This document shows positions 1 to 8,544 of a stretch of 64,000 nucleotides of DNA, one piece after another. Both the position numbers and the translations under genes were made by a program. The notes below the pieces were generated by a model, which was given only the letters and a program-made list of their open reading frames with translations, did no database searches and was not told the DNA's origin. The first letter of the stretch is position 1. Each line of letters begins with the position of its first letter. Source of the DNA: an uncultured Bacteroidales bacterium (GTDB taxonomy: Bacteria; Bacteroidota; Bacteroidia; Bacteroidales; Bacteroidaceae); assembly GCA_902788315.1 (NCBI GenBank), contig CADAJS010000007.1, positions 26,459 through 90,458 of the forward strand, written 5' to 3'.

Positions 1-7
1 TTTTTCT

Positions 8-38
8 TTTGCATTGCTCTCGTTTATTCGTATCTTTG
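8..38 (+). promoter_or_regulatory. Bacteroidetes-type promoter of the LemA gene
   Basis: TTTG at 8-11, a 19-bp spacer and TATCTTTG at 31-38 match the Bacteroidetes primary sigma consensus. The LemA ATG at 71 lies about 33 bp downstream. Confidence 0.7.
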
Positions 39-70
39 TGCTCAGTTAACCCCTTTAATATGTATTTGCT

Positions 71-628
71 ATGACTACGATTATCCTCATTGTGCTGGCC
101 GTGATTGTCATCGGCTACTTCGTGTCCACCCAGCGGTCGCTGGTCAGCCTGGACGAACTGTGCAAGAATGCCCTCAGCCAGATTGAGGTGCAGCTGAACT
201 CGCGATGGGATGCCGTGCTGGCCCTGGCCAAGATGGCCGCACAGTACTCGAAGCACGAGTCGGAGACCCTGATCCAGGTGATCCAGCAGCGCCGCGGAGC
301 CGACATCAACTCGCCGGCCGACGTAAACGAACAGCAGAATGCCCTCGAGCAGGTGATGGGGCGGCTGATAGCCATCGGCGAGGCATACCCCGACCTGAAG
401 GCTGCCGACCTCTTCCGCGAGACGCAGGAGGGCGTGAAGCAGTATGAGGAGAACGTGCGCATGTCGCGCATGATTTATAACGACACCGCCACGAAGATGA
501 ACCGAATGGTGCGCCAGTGGCCGTCGTCCATCGTGGCCTCGATGCTACACTTCGACCTGAAGGACTATCTGAAGGTGGACGAGGAACAGAAGAAGAGCTA
601 CCCCAACCTGGACGAGGCTTTCAAATAG
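71..628 (+). CDS. LemA family protein
   Basis: A 185-residue protein with one N-terminal membrane segment (about residues 3-20) followed by a long helical domain typical of LemA. The helix contains the family-like stretch EVQLNSRWDAV and later AYPDLKA. LemA proteins are small membrane-anchored helical proteins of unclear biochemical role; in many bacteria they sit next to a Gly-rich-tailed DUF2207 or TPM protein, as here (the next gene starts 33 bp downstream). The start at 71 is supported by the promoter ending at 38. Family assignment is secure; function is not. Confidence 0.9.
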   Translation: MTTIILIVLAVIVIGYFVSTQRSLVSLDELCKNALSQIEVQLNSRWDAVLALAKMAAQYSKHESETLIQVIQQRRGADINSPADVNEQQNALEQVMGRLIAIGEAYPDLKAADLFRETQEGVKQYEENVRMSRMIYNDTATKMNRMVRQWPSSIVASMLHFDLKDYLKVDEEQKKSYPNLDEAFK

Positions 629-661
629 ATTAGAGATTATTTCCATATCCACGCTATCATC

Positions 662-2308
662 ATGAAAGCCATACGTCTGCTGGTGGCCCTTGCCACCCTG
701 TTGCTTCTCTCCCTGGGAGGCGGCGGGAGAGGTCTTTCTCTCCACGCCCGGCCGCTGCTGCGCGACCTGGACATACGAGTGGTGCTGACGCCGCAGGGCG
801 ACGCCCACATCACCGAGACACGCCGGATGGAGATAGACTCGGAGGGAACGGAGTGCTACATCGTCCTGGGCAACCTGAACGGCAGCACCGTGGGCGACCT
901 CGAGGTGACGGACGAGACGGGCACCATCTATGAGAACGAGGGCGAATGGGACGTGGACCGCAGCCGCCACGAGAAGGCAGGCCGATGCGGCATCGTCAGC
1001 CGTCGCGACGGCTACGAGCTGTGCTGGGGACTGGGCGAGAGCGGCGAACGCACCTACGTGACGTCCTATACCGTGGGCGGTCTGCTGCGGGCCTACGAGG
1101 ATGCCGACGGATTCAACTATATGTTCGTGGCCGAGGGCCTCTCCCCGCAGCCCGACCACGTGCGCCTCACCATCGTGCCTCAGGACACCCTCCGGCTGAC
1201 CGAGGCAAACACCTCCATCTGGGCCTTCCGCTATCACGGCGACATCCACCTCGCCGACGGAGCTATCGTAGCCGAGACGAGCGAGCCATTCCAGAGCCGC
1301 AGCGCCATGATCGTGATGGCACGCTTCGAGAAAGGACTCTTCGCCCCTGCCATGCAGGGCGAGGGCAGCTTCGAGGGGGTGCGCGAGCAAGCCTTCGAGG
1401 GCAGCGACTATGTGGACGACGAGATGGACCCCGTGGCCCTCATCCTGATGGTGACATTCTTCTTCCTGGTACCCCTGCTCTGCATCGGCCTCTACTTCTA
1501 TTATATATGGCGGCAGCGACGGGCGGTGATGAAGGACCTCATGTGGTATCGCGACATTCCCTACGGCGGAGACCTGCAGGCCGCCAACAACGTGCTGAAC
1601 GCCTACCGATACTTCGGAGCCGACTATAACAACCTGCTCTCGGCCTGTATCCTGCGCCTCATCAACCTGGGAGCCATCAGCATCGAGCAGCGAACAAGCC
1701 AAAAGGGGAAGACCGCGCCGATGTTTGTCATCCACGACCTCGACGAGGCCAACGCCCAGCCGAGGCTCATACGCAAGGTGCACCAGATATTCCAGAAGGC
1801 GGCCGGCAGCGACACTGTCCTGGAGCCAAAGGAACTGAAGAACTGGATGAAGCAGAAGTACAACCAGAGCATCACCGACTCGTTCGTGCAGACACTGCAC
1901 ACGAAGACCAGCATCTATCAGTACAGCGACGAGCGCGAGGAGGTGCGACGCCTCTTCGGGCTGCGCAAGTACCTAAAGGACTTCTCCCTGCTCGACGAGA
2001 GGCACGTGCAGGAGGTCGCTCTATGGAAAGACTATATGATCTATGCCACACTCTTCGGCATTGCCGACCAGGTGATTCGCGACATGAAGAAGATCAACCC
2101 AGAGTACTTCGACATGGACCTGGTGGCCCGCCAGATGGCCGACGATGTCACCCTGCCCGTCATCCGCTCGACGATGCACAGCAGCACCAGTCGAGCCGCC
2201 ATGAGCAAAGCCGAACGCGAGGCTCGCGCCTCGGGCGGCGGAGGCAGTTCCTCGTGGAGCGGAGGCGGAGGATTCTCGGGCGGAGGCTTCGGAGGAGGAG
2301 TGAGATAG
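662..2308 (+). CDS. DUF2207-type membrane protein, LemA partner
   Basis: A 548-residue protein with an N-terminal signal/membrane segment, an extracytoplasmic beta-rich DUF2207-like domain (about 30-250), one strong transmembrane segment near 258-284 and a cytoplasmic part. It ends in a Gly/Ser-rich tail (GGGGFSGGGFGGG) characteristic of this family. It is only 33 bp downstream of the LemA gene and probably co-transcribed. DUF2207 proteins are often found beside LemA and are thought to work in the envelope, but no reaction is known. The family call rests on architecture, context and the terminal Gly-rich motif. Confidence 0.82.
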   Translation: MKAIRLLVALATLLLLSLGGGGRGLSLHARPLLRDLDIRVVLTPQGDAHITETRRMEIDSEGTECYIVLGNLNGSTVGDLEVTDETGTIYENEGEWDVDRSRHEKAGRCGIVSRRDGYELCWGLGESGERTYVTSYTVGGLLRAYEDADGFNYMFVAEGLSPQPDHVRLTIVPQDTLRLTEANTSIWAFRYHGDIHLADGAIVAETSEPFQSRSAMIVMARFEKGLFAPAMQGEGSFEGVREQAFEGSDYVDDEMDPVALILMVTFFFLVPLLCIGLYFYYIWRQRRAVMKDLMWYRDIPYGGDLQAANNVLNAYRYFGADYNNLLSACILRLINLGAISIEQRTSQKGKTAPMFVIHDLDEANAQPRLIRKVHQIFQKAAGSDTVLEPKELKNWMKQKYNQSITDSFVQTLHTKTSIYQYSDEREEVRRLFGLRKYLKDFSLLDERHVQEVALWKDYMIYATLFGIADQVIRDMKKINPEYFDMDLVARQMADDVTLPVIRSTMHSSTSRAAMSKAEREARASGGGGSSSWSGGGGFSGGGFGGGVR

Positions 2309-2310
2309 TT

Positions 2311-2348
2311 TTTAAAGTTTATAGTTTATAGTGTATAGCTAATAGCTA
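2311..2348. repeat. AT-rich micro-repeat and small dyad between convergent genes
   Basis: Repeats of GTTTATA are followed by a small hairpin, ATAGCT-aat-AGCTAT at about 2334-2348, between the convergent DUF2207 and NamZ-like genes. It could act as a weak bidirectional terminator. Confidence 0.35.
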
Positions 2349-2352
2349 TTCC

Positions 2353-3561
2353 TCACTCGGGATAGAGGAGATAGGGACGGCGCTGTTCCTTGAAACGGCG
2401 CACGTCGTCCTGCCATCGGGCACGGATTTCGTCGGCCGAGGCGCCCTCGAGAATCATCTGCCGCACATAACGCTGCCCGGCAAGGAGGTCGAAGAAGCGG
2501 CCCTCACGCGGGAAGAAGTCGGCAGGCCGACCCATGCGGCGATAGGCATCCACGACATACGAGAGGTCCACACGTTGCAGGCGCTGCAGCCGCTTCATGC
2601 TGAGACCGCGCAGGCTGACGCCGCGGCACTTCTGGTTCTCCAACACGGGACGTGTGGCCCCGGGGCGACTCACCGGCGTGAACACATAGCGGCCCGACTG
2701 CATGGCCGGATGACCGTATACCTGGAAGGGATAGGGCGTGCCGCGACCCAGCGAGACGCAGGTACCCTCGAAGAAGCAGGTGGAGGGGTAGAGGTAGATG
2801 CTGCGCATGTCGGGCAGATTGGGACTCGGCGCGATGGGCAGCGAATAGTAGGTGTGGTGCGTGTAGCCCGCGCAGGGCACCACCGTAAGCCGACACGGCG
2901 TCTCCACCCAGCCCTCGCCCTGAGCCATCAGCGCCAGTTCGCCCAGCGTCAGCCCATGCACGATGGGGATGGGCAGGGCACCCACGCCACTCTTGAGCGA
3001 CATGTCGAGCAACGGCCCATCCACATAATGTCCGTTCGGATTGGGACGGTCCAGGATGACCACCTGGCGGTCGCATGCTCCACAGCGCGTCATTAGGCGG
3101 AGCATCGATACATAATAGGTATAAAAACGCAGACCCACATCCTGTATGTCCACCACAAGCACGTCGAAGCGCTGCATGGCTTCGTCGGAGGGACCATTGC
3201 GCCCGGCATCGTAGAGCGAGAGGATGGGGATGCCCGTGCGCTCATCGACAGAGCTGGCCACATGGGCTCCGGCATCGGCAGTGCCGCGGAAACCGTGCTC
3301 GGGGCTGAAGAGCGTGGTCACCTCGACACCCTGAGCCAACAGCAGATCCAGCACATGCTGGCCCGCGCTGTTGCATCCCGTCTGGTTGCTGAAGATTGCC
3401 ACGCGCTGCCCTTCAAGCAGAGGAAGGTATAGATTGCTGCGCTCGTCGCCCAGAAGCAGCGGCTCAGACGATGTCCGCGCGCCAAGAGGGCACGAAACGA
3501 CAAACAGATAAGCAGCTACGAGAGCCACGAAACGACATACAGCATTGTTCCACATCATCAT
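2353..3561 (-). CDS. DUF1343 / NamZ-like exo-beta-N-acetylmuramidase family protein
   Basis: About 402 residues with an N-terminal signal peptide (hydrophobic VALVAAYLFVVS then Cys, possibly a lipoprotein). The body matches DUF1343: GQRVAIFSNQTG near the N-terminus, LFSPEHGFRG, then VDIQDVGLRFYTY. Characterised members (NamZ) cleave terminal N-acetylmuramic acid from peptidoglycan fragments, so a role in cell-wall recycling is plausible. The longest frame begins at a TTG (3564); three ATG codons follow at 3561, 3558 and 3555 and I chose the first. Transcribed toward the DUF2207 gene. Confidence 0.87.
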   Translation of the reverse strand: MMMWNNAVCRFVALVAAYLFVVSCPLGARTSSEPLLLGDERSNLYLPLLEGQRVAIFSNQTGCNSAGQHVLDLLLAQGVEVTTLFSPEHGFRGTADAGAHVASSVDERTGIPILSLYDAGRNGPSDEAMQRFDVLVVDIQDVGLRFYTYYVSMLRLMTRCGACDRQVVILDRPNPNGHYVDGPLLDMSLKSGVGALPIPIVHGLTLGELALMAQGEGWVETPCRLTVVPCAGYTHHTYYSLPIAPSPNLPDMRSIYLYPSTCFFEGTCVSLGRGTPYPFQVYGHPAMQSGRYVFTPVSRPGATRPVLENQKCRGVSLRGLSMKRLQRLQRVDLSYVVDAYRRMGRPADFFPREGRFFDLLAGQRYVRQMILEGASADEIRARWQDDVRRFKEQRRPYLLYPE

Positions 3562-3605
3562 CAATATTCAACTAAATAAGATTATACGTTCTGTGTCTCA
3601 TTTCC

Positions 3606-3776
3606 CTATTCCCCGTCGTCCCAGGAGTCATGTTGACGGGAGCGGGCAGCACCGCTGCCACGACCTCCGTAGCGGATACCGGCATTACCCTTGACATCGT
3701 TTACGCTCTGAGCCATCATCGAGATAGCTTGGATGGCCACCACTTGCAACGCTGGTTTCTGATAGTTCTTTTGCAT
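3606..3776 (-). CDS. small hypothetical protein, 56 aa
   Basis: An ORF reading MQKNYQKPALQVVAIQ... to ...DSWDDGE followed by TAG. The opening resembles the many Prevotella/Bacteroides small proteins that begin KKYxKPxLxVVxIQ and are followed by a low-complexity tail; here the tail is Gly/Arg/Ser-rich. It lies in the gap between rsgA and the NamZ-like gene, just after a decayed C-terminal tail. The conserved opening is the main argument that it is real. No function can be assigned. Confidence 0.55.
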   Translation of the reverse strand: MQKNYQKPALQVVAIQAISMMAQSVNDVKGNAGIRYGGRGSGAARSRQHDSWDDGE

Positions 3777-3792
3777 TGTCTTGCGTACAATT

Positions 3793-3917
3793 CTATTTGA
3801 TAATCATTTTCTTTCCGATGTTCACATAAATACCCTACGTGGCGGGCTTGCCATTGAGGCGGCGACTGTCAATCGAGAACCAAGCGTCGTTAGGGGCTGC
3901 ATATCGTCCCTCTCCCT
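3793..3917 (-). pseudogene. remnant of the C-terminal tail of a secreted protein
   Basis: Directly after the rsgA stop the minus strand reads in frame AAPNDAWFSIDSRRLNGKPA, T, an in-frame TAG, then GIYVNIGKKMIIK and a final TAG at 3793. This is the shape of the C-terminal sorting-like tail of many Prevotella secreted proteins (…GRRLNGKPxxKGIYVxxGKKxxIK), with one Lys codon turned into a stop. No upstream part of the protein is present, so this is a scar of a lost gene. Confidence 0.65.
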
Positions 3918-4847
3918 CTACCGTCTGTACTTATCTTCATCATGATCGTCGAGCATGGAAAGGTAGCTGATGTATCGGGTGGCAGCGATACGCCCCGCAT
4001 CGACAGCCTCGCGCACGGCACAGCCCGGCTCGTGAGTATGAGTGCAGTTGCCGAATCGGCAATCGGCCCCCGTGGCAAAGATTTCGCGGAAATAGTGGGC
4101 CACCTCTTCGCGTTGCATATCAAAGGTGCCAAACCCTTTGATTCCCGGTGTATCGATGAGAGCACCGCCCTCGGGCAGGAAGAACATCTGGGAGAAGGTG
4201 GTGGTGTGCATTCCGCTGTCATGTGCCGAACTGATCTCAGCCGTACGTGCCTCCGCCTCGGGCAGGAGGGCGTTCAGCAGCGTGCTCTTCCCCACTCCGC
4301 TGTTTCCGCTCAGGAGCGAGACACATCCACACAGGGCCTCACGCACTGAGTCGAGCCCCTCGCCACTCAGGACACTGCATGTTCTGCACGCATAGCCCAG
4401 CGAAGAGTAGAGGGAGCACAGTTCGTCGAGGCGACTACGCTCGACGGTATCATAGAGGTCCGTCTTATTAAATATAAGAAGTACGGGTACGCGATAGGCC
4501 TCGGCACTGGCCAGGAAGCGGTCGATGAAGGTGGTGCTCGTCTCGGGATGAGCTATGGTGACCAGCAGCACAGCCTGATCCACATTGGCTGCGATGATAT
4601 GGCTCTGCTTCGAGAGGTTTGATGCGCGACGAATGATATAGTTGCGGCGATCAAGGATGTCATCAATGAGTGCCGAACGCCCATCGGGCTGTGGCGATAT
4701 ACTCACACGATCGCCCACAGCCACCGGATTCGTGCTGCGGATGCCTCGCAGGCGAAAGTTGCCCTTGACCTTGCAGTCGTAGAGCGTCCCCTCGTCCGCT
4801 TGCACCACATACCAGTTCCCCGTGTTGCGGATAACAAGTCCTGTCAC
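3918..4847 (-). CDS. rsgA: ribosome biogenesis GTPase RsgA
   Basis: A 309-residue circularly permuted GTPase that acts in late 30S subunit maturation. Order of features: N-terminal OB-fold (about 1-70), then the permuted G domain with NKTD (G4) before the P-loop GNSGVGKS and DTPGI (G3), then a C-terminal zinc-binding segment with the Cys/His pattern [14 protein letters not shown]. The start codon is GTG at 4847. It lies 12 bp downstream of frr on the same strand, so the two ribosome-related genes probably form one transcript. Confidence 0.96.
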   Translation of the reverse strand: MTGLVIRNTGNWYVVQADEGTLYDCKVKGNFRLRGIRSTNPVAVGDRVSISPQPDGRSALIDDILDRRNYIIRRASNLSKQSHIIAANVDQAVLLVTIAHPETSTTFIDRFLASAEAYRVPVLLIFNKTDLYDTVERSRLDELCSLYSSLGYACRTCSVLSGEGLDSVREALCGCVSLLSGNSGVGKSTLLNALLPEAEARTAEISSAHDSGMHTTTFSQMFFLPEGGALIDTPGIKGFGTFDMQREEVAHYFREIFATGADCRFGNCTHTHEPGCAVREAVDAGRIAATRYISYLSMLDDHDEDKYRR

Positions 4848-4859
4848 TGGGCGATTGCC

Positions 4860-5420
4860 TTAGACGGTCATGATCTCCTTCTCCTTGGCGGCCAGGAGTT
4901 CGTCAATCTTCTTGATATACTTGTCGTGCGACTTCTGCAGTTTCTCCTCGGCATCCTTCTCGACATCCTCGGAGAGCCCGTCTTTAATGCCTTTCTTCAG
5001 TTTGTCAATGATCTCACGACGGGCGGTGCGCACGCTCACCTTGGCCTGCTCGCCTTCCTTGCCACACTGCTTGGCCAGCTGCTTGCGACGCTCTTCGGTC
5101 AGGGGCGGGATGCCCAGACGGATAATCTCGCCGTTGTTCTCCGGCATGATGCCCAGGTCGCTGTCGATGATGGCCTTCTCGATTACTCGGAACATGCTCT
5201 TGTCCCACGGTTTGATGACGATGGTGCGAGCATCGGGCGTGGTGATGGATGCCACGTTGGTCAGCGGGCCCATCGTACCATAATTGTCCACACGGATGCC
5301 ATCCAAAATCTTCACATTGGCCTTCCCGGCACGGATGCGGGCCAGCGTTTCCTCCAGATACATCACTGCCTCTTCCATTTTCTCCTCGGCAACTGTGAGA
5401 GTCTCTTTTACGTCTATCAT
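4860..5420 (-). CDS. frr: ribosome recycling factor
   Basis: A 186-residue protein of standard family length. Recognisable segments include the N-terminal helix with [14 protein letters not shown] and the domain with [18 protein letters not shown]. It separates post-termination ribosomes together with EF-G. It is the first gene of a minus-strand pair with rsgA; the 5421-5571 gap holds its upstream region and the divergent promoter of the VTC-domain gene. Confidence 0.96.
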   Translation of the reverse strand: MIDVKETLTVAEEKMEEAVMYLEETLARIRAGKANVKILDGIRVDNYGTMGPLTNVASITTPDARTIVIKPWDKSMFRVIEKAIIDSDLGIMPENNGEIIRLGIPPLTEERRKQLAKQCGKEGEQAKVSVRTARREIIDKLKKGIKDGLSEDVEKDAEEKLQKSHDKYIKKIDELLAAKEKEIMTV

Positions 5421-5514
5421 AATCGTTATATTTAAGATGAATTAATGAATCATTCGTGCTATTGAGAGCTATTGACGAACAAAAGTATTAGATTAATTTT
5501 AAAAAAACAAACAA

Positions 5515-5549
5515 TTTGATTTCCATTTAATGATTTTTCTCTATATTTG
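5515..5549 (+). promoter_or_regulatory. promoter of the VTC-domain gene
   Basis: TTTG at 5515-5518 and TATATTTG at 5542-5549 (23-bp spacer, slightly long) match the Bacteroidetes consensus. This places transcription start near 5556 and makes the in-frame ATG at 5530 too early, so the start at 5572 is preferred. Confidence 0.6.
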
Positions 5550-5571
5550 CACTTCAGAACCCCCAAATGGC

Positions 5572-6354
5572 ATGAATACGGACCAAAGAATAGGCACATT
5601 ACTGGAACATCTGGAGCCCATCACCTTGGAACAGATGTCGGAGATCAGGCTAATGAACCGGACGGATACCAAATTCGTCACGGACAAGGAGAATTTGGTC
5701 CGTCTGCTGGAACTTACACAGGGGAAGTATTTCGCACAGGTGATCGAGGGGAACAGGGTGGCCAACTACATGACCACCTATTGGGACACGGACGGACACC
5801 GCTTCTACCTGGAGCACCACAACGGACGCGCCCCGAGGCAGAAGGTGCGCGTGCGAACCTATCTGGACAGCGGCATCACCTTCCTGGAGGTGAAGACGAA
5901 AAACAACCATGGGCGCACCAAGAAGAAACGCGTGAAAGTGGACGACCAAAGTATCACGGGAGCCGAAGGGAACAATGAGTTCCTGGACAGCCTGGTACAC
6001 CTAAAGGTGGAGGACATGCACCCCATCGTACGTAACCGTTTTCATCGCATCACCCTCGTAAACTATGCCAAGACGGAACGCCTCACGATTGACTACGACG
6101 TGAACTTCCACAACTTCGAGACGGGAAAAGAGGCCGACACGGGACAGCTCGTCATCATCGAGCTGAAGCGGGACGGCAACGTCTTCAGCCCTGTGCTGGA
6201 AATGCTGCGCCAACTGCGCATCAAGCCCTCGGGCTTCAGCAAATACTGCATCGGCAACGTGATGACTAACCGCCGATTGAAGCAGAACATGTTCAAACAG
6301 AAACTCGTGCGGCTGAGTAAACTGGCCCACACAGACTTAAGAAGTAATCAATAA
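5572..6354 (+). CDS. VTC-domain (polyphosphate polymerase-like) protein
   Basis: A 260-residue VTC domain. It shows the family pattern of basic and acidic tunnel residues: NRTDTKFV near the start, APRQKVRVRTYLD, TFLEVKTKNNHGRTKKKR, and the late VIIELKRDG. VTC domains polymerise polyphosphate from ATP in yeast; bacterial copies next to DUF4956 genes are annotated as polyphosphate polymerases, but the bacterial reaction is mostly inferred. The gene is followed 21 bp later by DUF4956. The start was chosen because the promoter motif ends at 5549. Confidence 0.85.
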   Translation: MNTDQRIGTLLEHLEPITLEQMSEIRLMNRTDTKFVTDKENLVRLLELTQGKYFAQVIEGNRVANYMTTYWDTDGHRFYLEHHNGRAPRQKVRVRTYLDSGITFLEVKTKNNHGRTKKKRVKVDDQSITGAEGNNEFLDSLVHLKVEDMHPIVRNRFHRITLVNYAKTERLTIDYDVNFHNFETGKEADTGQLVIIELKRDGNVFSPVLEMLRQLRIKPSGFSKYCIGNVMTNRRLKQNMFKQKLVRLSKLAHTDLRSNQ

Positions 6355-6375
6355 CTCTCCTAATCACATAGAACT

Positions 6376-7092
6376 ATGATGGACATCATTTCGAAATTAA
6401 ACTACGACCTGGGTAATTTCATCGGCGTCACACTCTTTGACCCGCAGCATTTCATCTCACTCGTCATCCGATTCCTAATCAATCTGGCTGTCGTGAGCAT
6501 CATCGCGCGATACTTCTATTATCCACGTAGCCATCGTCGCGACTACATGTTCATCTTCATCCTCATGGCCATGAGCATCTTCATGCTTGTAACGCTCATG
6601 GAAGGCGATGCCATGAACCTGGGTGCCGCAATGGGCCTCTTTGCCATCTTCGGCATCATGCGCTTCCGCACAGAGGCCGTCCCCATCCGCGAGATGACCT
6701 ATCTCTTCATGCTCATCGCCCTTAGTGTGGTCAATGCGCTGGCACGCGCCGAATATCACCCGAAGGCCGACTATTGGGACGGCGTAGGCATAGTGACCAT
6801 CCTGTTTGTCAATCTCGTCTTCATCCTCATGGCCTGGCTCTTTGAGAGCAGCCGCCTCGTGAGCAGCAACTGCAGCAGGTACATCATCTACGACAACGTT
6901 GACCTGCTGGCCCCCAACAAACGCGAGGAACTAAAGGCCGACCTGGAGAAGCGTACAGGACTGAAGATACTGCGCCTCGAGGTGGGAATCATCAACTACC
7001 TGAAGGACAGCTGCCTCATCCGCATATACTACGATGAGCCTGTCGATCGCGGAAGCAGCATCGAAGAGGTGACAAAGATGCCACGCATCTGA
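6376..7092 (+). CDS. DUF4956 membrane protein
   Basis: A 238-residue protein with about four transmembrane segments (near 20-45, 55-75, 80-125 and 135-155) and a cytoplasmic C-terminal domain. The segment MGLFAIFGIMRFRTE with REMTYLF is the DUF4956 signature. This family is almost always adjacent to a VTC-domain gene, as here, and the two are assumed to act together at the inner membrane. No enzymatic residues are evident. Confidence 0.88.
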   Translation: MMDIISKLNYDLGNFIGVTLFDPQHFISLVIRFLINLAVVSIIARYFYYPRSHRRDYMFIFILMAMSIFMLVTLMEGDAMNLGAAMGLFAIFGIMRFRTEAVPIREMTYLFMLIALSVVNALARAEYHPKADYWDGVGIVTILFVNLVFILMAWLFESSRLVSSNCSRYIIYDNVDLLAPNKREELKADLEKRTGLKILRLEVGIINYLKDSCLIRIYYDEPVDRGSSIEEVTKMPRI

Positions 7093-7152
7093 AGAGACGA
7101 GATGTAACGAAAATGTAATCAGACAATAAACCAAACTCTCGCTCGTTTGTCA

Positions 7153-7160
7153 TACCTTTG
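7153..7160 (+). promoter_or_regulatory. -7 element upstream of the DUF2490 gene
   Basis: TACCTTTG fits the -7 consensus; no clear TTTG is seen at -33. Transcription from here starts near 7167, favouring the ATG at 7221 over an earlier in-frame ATG at 7158. Confidence 0.5.
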
Positions 7161-7220
7161 CAGCGAGAACAATGTCGAACAAATAAAAAACGGGCGGACT
7201 ACGCCCATACAACACAGACA

Positions 7221-8069
7221 ATGAAACGTACGATAAAGATTCTTCCCCTGTTGCTGTTCCTACCCCTCCTCGGACATGCCGAGGACCGCTACGGCACATG
7301 GGCTGAGATAAGCTTGGAAAAGAACTTGGGCACCACAAAGCAATGGAGTATCGGAGCATTCACAGAGATGCGTGCCCAGGAGAGAGAGAGATGGAGCATC
7401 GGAGCCGACATCGGCTACAAGCCCATCAAGTACCTGAAGCTGGGAGCCTCCTACAGTTTCCTCTACCGCTACCGCCCCGAGAACCAGCGCGAGCATTACA
7501 AGGACGACGTGGTGAGCGACGATAACTGGAACGGATACAACATCCGCGATGCCTACTGGTCGCCTCGTCACCGTGCCTGCCTGGAAGCCACGGGTACCGT
7601 GAAGCTGTGGAAGTGGCTGCGCATCTCGCTGCGCGAGCGCTACCAGTTCACCCATCGCATGCAGAGCACCGCCGAGGACACCAAGTACCGCTACTCGAAA
7701 CTATATAACGGCAGCGGGGACTTCCTGGGATATGAACTCAAGGACGGGTATCCCGAGACGGAGACAGATACCATCGGGACGGAAAACGACCATATCCTGC
7801 GCAGTCGTCTGAAACTGGCTGTGGACAAGAAGGGATGGAACTTCTCCCCCTTCGTATCAGCAGAGTTGCACAACAGCCTCAACAGTGGAAAGGACTTCAA
7901 CCTCGAGAAGGTGCGTACAGCCATCGGCTCGGGCTACAAGTTCAACAAGCACAACGAGATCACGCTGGCCTACATCCTCACATTCGACATCCACGACGAC
8001 GAGGCACCTTATGCCCGGGTGCACCAGCGACTACACGCATTCAATATTGGATACAACTATAAATTCTAA
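7221..8069 (+). CDS. DUF2490 outer-membrane beta-barrel protein
   Basis: A 282-residue protein with a signal peptide (MKRTIKILPLLLFLPLLGHA) and alternating amphipathic strands such as WLRISLRERYQFTH and NEITLAYILTFD, ending in the aromatic-terminated strand NIGYNYKF typical of outer-membrane barrels. It matches the DUF2490 architecture. The start is set by the signal peptide and the -7 element at 7153. It begins the second half of the VTC/DUF4956 cluster and is followed by two secreted proteins, suggesting export or surface exposure of the cluster product. Confidence 0.8.
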   Translation: MKRTIKILPLLLFLPLLGHAEDRYGTWAEISLEKNLGTTKQWSIGAFTEMRAQERERWSIGADIGYKPIKYLKLGASYSFLYRYRPENQREHYKDDVVSDDNWNGYNIRDAYWSPRHRACLEATGTVKLWKWLRISLRERYQFTHRMQSTAEDTKYRYSKLYNGSGDFLGYELKDGYPETETDTIGTENDHILRSRLKLAVDKKGWNFSPFVSAELHNSLNSGKDFNLEKVRTAIGSGYKFNKHNEITLAYILTFDIHDDEAPYARVHQRLHAFNIGYNYKF

Positions 8070-8088
8070 TTAATTCAATCTTACGACT

Positions 8089-8538
8089 ATGAAGAAAATG
8101 GTAATATGTGCTGCCCTACTGGCAGTTTGCACACAGGGGATCAAGGCTGATGAATACAACTACCTGACCGTGGCATACAACAACATCGAGCAGAGCATCA
8201 CGCTGAGCAAGGTTCAGAAGATCACCTTCAGCGCCAGCGAGGTCATCGTGGCCACCACCGAAGGAAACGTCACCTTCCCCCTCAGCCAGATGGAGAAAAT
8301 GACCTTCACCGCTGACCCGACTGCCATCGAGAAACTGCCCGAAACAACAGACAACCTGCGTTTCGAGAACGGACGCCTGCAGACGGGTAACGGCATACTG
8401 CGCGTATACAACGCTGGCGGAGCACTCATCCACATCGCCAACGTGACGGAAAAGAAAGGATCCGTGGACTTCAGCACCCTGCCCGCAGGACTTTACATCG
8501 TCAGCCAAGGCAAAGAGACCATCAAGATTAAGAAATAA
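8089..8538 (+). CDS. small secreted protein with C-terminal sorting-like tail
   Basis: A 149-residue protein with a signal peptide (ends near KADEYNYL). Residues 25-85 form a module with short strands (ITLSKVQKITFS ... PLSQMEKMTFTAD) related to the N-terminus of the next protein. The C-terminus (GGALIHIANV ... LPAGLYIVSQGKETIKIKK) is a short beta domain of the type used as a secretion or sorting tail. It sits 19 bp after the DUF2490 gene and 6 bp before the next gene. The specific role is unknown; it may be a carrier or anchor for its neighbour. Confidence 0.7.
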   Translation: MKKMVICAALLAVCTQGIKADEYNYLTVAYNNIEQSITLSKVQKITFSASEVIVATTEGNVTFPLSQMEKMTFTADPTAIEKLPETTDNLRFENGRLQTGNGILRVYNAGGALIHIANVTEKKGSVDFSTLPAGLYIVSQGKETIKIKK

Positions 8539-8544
8539 CAGAAC

